Both the position numbers and the translations under genes were made by a program. Below are positions 59,129-64,000 of a DNA stretch of 64,000 nucleotides, piece by piece (within the stretch, counting starts at the first letter, position 1; each line of letters opens with the position of its first letter). Origin of the DNA: Anabas testudineus (Eukaryota; Chordata; Actinopteri; Anabantiformes; Anabantidae); assembly GCF_900324465.2 (NCBI RefSeq), contig NC_046617.1:8741223-8805222 (forward strand), in the 5' to 3' direction. The notes under the pieces are model-generated. The model ran no database searches and had not been told where the DNA came from. It worked only from the letters and a program-made list of their open reading frames with translations.

Positions 59129-62100
59129 TTAACTGTGGTGGTGGGAGCGGTGAGAGGGCCGCAGGTCAGTAATGCGTTGGCGTAAATGGGACATGAATTC
59201 GAACATGGTGGCAGCGAGACTCTGGTGGATGAGGTAGCGGGGCAGGCGACCCTGATGAGACAAAAAGAGAGTGGTTTTATTGTCTTCACTCATATGATTA
59301 TTTTTTCTAACTCAATACATTCCTATTATTTACATTATTCATATGCTAATAGTGTTTATTTATACATTTATGTTAATGGTTTCTAGGATAATTACCAACT
59401 GAACCACCCCCTATTTTCACCATTCTCATTCTGTTTTTCTACATCTCGTTACTATTTGCAGCTGCAACAACCCCTTCTCTAAATAAAGACAACGTCTGTC
59501 TGGTCCAGTGAACCAATAACTCGACGTTTCACCCTTCAGCTAAACAGCCCCAAATCAACTGTACCTGCTATGTGAGGCTTGACAGTTAGTAGACGCAGCT
59601 GTGATTTAGTGTGAGCAGCCCTTCACTATGCTTTACTCTGTAGGTTTGGTACACCTGATGTTTGCAAATTTGTAATTGAGCTGCTTTGCTGCTGTACATG
59701 GAGATTCCTGTTCCCATTCACTCACACATACACATTAGATGACTAATGTCTATATCTTGTCTTGAACATAAAAAAAAAATGCTACGGTAATGCTCGGAGC
59801 TCACCTTCAAGTCTGTGTTGAGAATCCAGATGAAGGTGCATACAGATGGGTTACAGCTGGATTTGAGGACTACAAATCCCCCTGGACCGTTCTCTCCTCT
59901 AACAAAGTAGAAGAGAGATTATAGAAATGAAACTAAAACAGCATTTTTATCAAATCAATATGTAAAACTCTAATTTAACAGTTTAAAGACAAAGAGCGCA
60001 GCTAAAGTTAAGGTCTGACCTGACATAGCGTCCGCATGGAGGTTTGATGTCATGGTCAGTTGCCATGCCAGCAGACAGGTAGCAGTCTCGTTTCCGTTCC
60101 ACTCGTCGAACATTAACAAAATCCCTAAAGGAAGAAAAGCCAAGTCAATCAGCTGACTGTATTCAGAGCTGTAGTGCATACAAGATAAGAGATGAAAGGA
60201 AGCTGATGTAGGAAATAGTCACATATTGAAGCCTGCTGTATGTTGTGCTGACGTACCTCGCAGACACAACTCCACCTGCTGCTCCAGCTGAGACGTCATA
60301 TGTTACCAGAGTGTTGTCGTCAATCCTCTGAAGGATCTGAAGAGAGAGGCAAAGTACTGTTCAGCACAGCACAACCAATAAAACTCGATCCCAAAGGACA
60401 GGAAGACAAAGTAAGAGGTTGTCTGAGTCGTCACCTGACACACAGAAACAGTTCGGTTCCACTGGACCATCTTCTCTGGCTGCAGAATAACCTCCTGATA
60501 CACAAGCTCAGCTGGACACTGCATAAAGGCCTGAGCAAAACCAACACAATAAAAATCAAGTATGTCAGCAGCTGAAAACAACTTGGACTGTGCAACAAAA
60601 AATATGTAGAAACTCCACATTTAGTATTTGCGTGTCTTTTTCCTCCACTTTAGTCAGAACTGAAATAAATCTAACTACGCTGGCTGGTCTGAGGCACAGT
60701 CTGTTCTCTGTTGTTCATATGATCTCCTGAGGCAGAGGTCAGGACTTTGAAATTCAAAAAGGCTACGTTTAGCCTGAAATGGACATTCAGAACCTATTTT
60801 TATTGTGTTTAATGGAGTTATATTTTCTTCTTCATCTTAAAAGGGTTAATTGTTCCACAATATAATGGACCGTTTCTAAAATTGATCTTGGGACAATAAT
60901 TTGCACATACGTGTATACAAATAACGCGACTTGTGTAATACTGTGTGATTTACTATTTTCACTGTATTATTTGTATTCTAGTCACTATATCTGTAATTAT
61001 ACTCAACTCATCTATGTTTAGATAAAAACAGAGCAAAGACAAGCTGTGTTTAATCATGTTCATTCCTCATGAGAGGAAGGAGAAGACCGCTAACATGTAG
61101 GCAAATCATGAGTTAAATATTACTATAAAATGGCTGTGCAAATGTTTTATAAGGAAAGAAGGAGACATCAAAATAGGAATATAAATGTAACAGGCTCTTT
61201 ACAAAACCTTAGAGCAACTTTAACTATGTGTACTGTAATTATCTATTTAAAGCAGCACCTTCTCTGTAGTTTTAGAACCACAAAAAACCCCACAGGTGTT
61301 TTAGTATGACAGAAGTACAGCAGCTATAAGTGTAAGATTTGGCATTTGGTGGGTTTATTATACAGAAAGATAAGTTTGTTTCTATTATTTGTGTTAAGGT
61401 GCTGTTTTATAAAAAGAAATCAAGAAACTCCACTGGATTCAACAAATCACCAAATAAAGTTTATAGGTCAGCTGATCGATGGCACATGAACACCTCAGGC
61501 CATTGAAACGCAGCATAGATGTGTCTAAAAATAAAATGAATCTGCTCCGACTGTAACCACACCTTGTTTATGTAATGGCTATAAAGCAATAAACCATTGG
61601 ACAGCAGCGCTCGTCACACAGCCTGTAGTCATGGAGTTAAAAAGCAGGCTTCCTCTGTGAGACATACACAGAACAAAGGAACTCCTTTGTAACGAGCCTC
61701 CAGCTCCTCTGAAGTTACTGTGACAGCACTGGGGAGTCATTTTAATATCTGATTTAATTTAACACCCCATTAGTCTCAATTATTTGCCACTCTGCCCTCT
61801 AGAGGTTGTTCAAATACATAAATGCTTATCAGCTACTGTTAATTCAGTTATGACCAAACGAATTGTGAAATCTGCACTCATATACAGTCTGATTATAACA
61901 GTTACAATAATGCAGTACAGGACAACATTAGCCTCATATATAAAGTGACAGTGAAGATTAATAACCATATGACATGTCTAACCATGATGAATAGCTACAG
62001 TGCAGTGAGCCTAGACATGATTCCGTTAGTAGGTCACTGCTGGAGTGTATGTTTTGATGAGATACAGCTTCACAATGAACACTCAAAGGACTGCTCTACC

Positions 62101-63318
62101 TTGAGAATGAAGGTTTTTCCATGGAAGGGAATCTCCAGGGTGTAGACCGAGTCTCCTATGTCCTGGCATAAAACAAAGAGTTGTTATCATGATTCTTTTG
62201 CTTTCATTTCAAGGAAAACAAAACATAATACTACGCAACAGTGAGTCACTAAATGAAAAAAAGGAATTAGTGGAGATTATGGAGTTAACATCGCTGTATA
62301 TCTTATAATGTCAGATACTGAAATAACTGGTTTAACTACAAATGAAACTATCCCAGCAGTGAACAAATGTCTCTAAGGCTGGATTAGGTTTTTCTACATT
62401 GCTAACATATCTGGCTTAACTGAATTTGGACACAATAAAATACATAAAATACTTCTATGTCTTATGTGTTTTATATATGATTTAAATGTGTGACATCTTC
62501 ACATCATTTTAATACAGTTTATATAGAATACAGTTAATACCAGGTGTAAATGCATGCAGAGTGAGATTAAAATGTGACAGAATCAGGTTATGACATTATG
62601 TAAAGAGCCATAGGTCACATATAGATCAGATATAAGTAAGCTAATTCATATCCTTACATTGTTTTTTTCAAATTTCCAGTTGTCCTCCTGAGCTAGGATC
62701 TGCTCAACCACTGACATGGCCTCACGACCCTGCCTGACATACTCCTTCTCCTGGAATGAGAGGAATGAGGATGAAGAATCACAGTCGTTGTCAGGAGAAC
62801 AAAAGCTAGTATAACAGCTGTAAAAACTGACGCAGTACCTGAGCAGTGACAGCTTTGCGCCCAAGGCCTTCCTCATCCAGATCCTCATCAGAGCCTGCAG
62901 ACACAGTTTCAGGGTCAAAAGTCAATTTGGAGCTCAAATAGGGACAAACGCACTGAAGCAAACCGTACTGTAGGGTCATTTCATCAATACTCATCAATAA
63001 GCACAGGTCACCTGCGACAGATTCAGGTGGAGAGTAGAACTGTCCGTCTGAAACAGCACGGGGGTAGATCATGGGGGCACGTTCACAGGCTGCATTCACC
63101 ATTGCTAGATAGGCTGTGGTCACAGAGGGGAAAACCGTTATAAAGAGGAAACACACGTTTGCGGGGTTGTGATCCAATTTTTCTGGTGCTCTGCCCCCAC
63201 CTCTTTCTTCCTCAGCTTCCTGAGTGAGCACCTTGAAGTCGAGGAACCAGGTCTCTAACCAGGCCACCACAAACGATGTGATGGGCAGCACATAGCCAAA
63301 GGCATTTGTGGAGAGGAG
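59129..63318 (-). CDS. stard3: STARD3 (MLN64), 3' part: end of MENTAL region and whole START domain
   Basis: Late-endosomal cholesterol-binding protein that tethers endosomes to the ER and moves sterol. Exons in gene order: 63318-63201, 63113-63012, 62894-62839, 62750-62658, 62162-62100, 60530-60435, 60336-60257, 60124-60020, 59898-59805 and 59251-59129. All are in phase. The 5' exons, with the start codon and most MENTAL-domain helices, lie beyond the right edge. In order: [19 protein letters not shown] (last MENTAL helix), [11 protein letters not shown] (the phospho-FFAT motif that binds VAP proteins), an acidic linker, then [107 protein letters not shown] and SLAATMFEF. The C-terminus is longer than in human and ends in a histidine-rich HRSHHHS. 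Confidence 0.95.
60531..62099. other. Long stard3 intron inside the START-domain region
   Basis: A 1.6 kb AT-rich intron between the exon ending HGKTFILK and the exon starting AFMQCPAEL. No nested gene or clear repeat is seen. Confidence 0.6.
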
Positions 63319-64000
63319 CTGTGTACAGAGATGCAGGCTGGTGAGATTCTTGCTCTTAAGAAATACTGTACAATACTAACATAACTTAATACAAAGCAAG
63401 TTATTGGGATTAGAATTCAATAAAGAGGGCAGGGCTCTACATTGACATTTAAATATTTCTTGAAACTGGTGTCTGTAAATGAAATCAAAATTAGAGGCAG
63501 TTATTAATTCAACTTAAATCAAGTGTTGAATTTGCTTATTTAATATTTTAAACAGGCATCTTTATTTTCTATTAAACTTATAAAGCTTAACTAATTATCA
63601 ACAAATATTTCTAAGATAATAAAACACTTGATGGTTCACAGTTATCTTATCAGCTATAGATTGGCTTCAGAAACACAAAATCTGCCTTTTGGAGCGCCTC
63701 AGTCCGAGCTCAGGTCATAACTCAATAGAGAGGCTGTGGAACGACCTATAGAGAGCCGTTTACACCAGGCGCCCTATGATAATGGCCGAGCTGAAGCTAA
63801 TGAATCTAATCTGCATATACAGGAAGCATCCAAATGTTCAAATGTTGTTTAGATATTGTGTTCACGAGAAATGGGTGACCACATGGACGGACAGAGCACC
63901 TAAAAAAACATACTGCTTCAGGCCCTGAATAGGTTTGATGTGGAGGTGTAAAAAAATCCAGAGGAGAACATAATTGCAAAGTGGTCAAACTGTATGGGCA
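63319..64000. other. stard3 intron at the window edge
   Basis: This follows the acceptor of the first stard3 exon in the window, reading upstream on the minus strand. I looked for the preceding MENTAL-domain exons and found none, so this is intron up to the edge. Confidence 0.6.

Overview
The window is vertebrate nuclear DNA, almost certainly from a teleost fish. It carries spliced genes with short introns and GT-AG junctions, long CA/GATA microsatellites, Tc1-like transposons and small inverted-repeat elements of kinds common in fish. There are no bacterial operons, phage genes or CRISPR arrays. I worked out exons by reading homologous protein segments across GT-AG junctions with matching phases. 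Gene names rest on remembered family sequences, not on a search.

Layout. (1) 1-8.4 kb, minus strand: 5' half of tlk2 (Tousled-like kinase), with its start codon and first kinase-domain exon inside the window and the rest of the kinase off the left edge. (2) 9.2-12.4 kb, minus: mettl2 (tRNA m3C methyltransferase), complete in 9 exons. (3) 12.4-17.4 kb: a repeat-rich gap with a broken Tc1-like transposon, a decayed duplicate of one itgb3 exon inside a local duplication, and a small inverted-repeat element close to the itgb3 stop. (4) 17.4-26.1 kb, minus: itgb3 (integrin beta-3), complete in 15 coding exons. (5) 26.3-33.3 kb: gene-poor. (6) 33.3-34.3 kb, plus: rprml, one coding exon. (7) 34.3-45.2 kb: a gene-poor stretch of about 11 kb with SINE, LINE and Tc1 remnants and long CA/TG tracts. 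(8) 45.2-48.4 kb, plus: a PRR29-like gene. (9) 50.9-51.6 kb, minus: tcap (telethonin), two exons behind a TATA box. (10) 54.8-56.3 kb, minus: a melanoregulin family member. (11) 59.1-63.3 kb, minus: stard3 from the end of the MENTAL region through the START domain, with its 5' exons beyond the right edge.

The genes do not form a pathway. Their interest is partly positional: mettl2-tlk2, itgb3-rprml and tcap-stard3 are neighbours or near-neighbours in mammals too, but those pairs lie in different parts of human 17q (q23, q21.32 and q12). Here they sit within 64 kb, with a melanoregulin relative between tcap and stard3. I found no new molecular system. The most unusual items are the dead itgb3 exon copy, the melanoregulin paralogue with a repeat-encoded cysteine cluster, the changed integrin tail end, and two exon-like reading frames near 56.6 and 58.8 kb that I could not identify.
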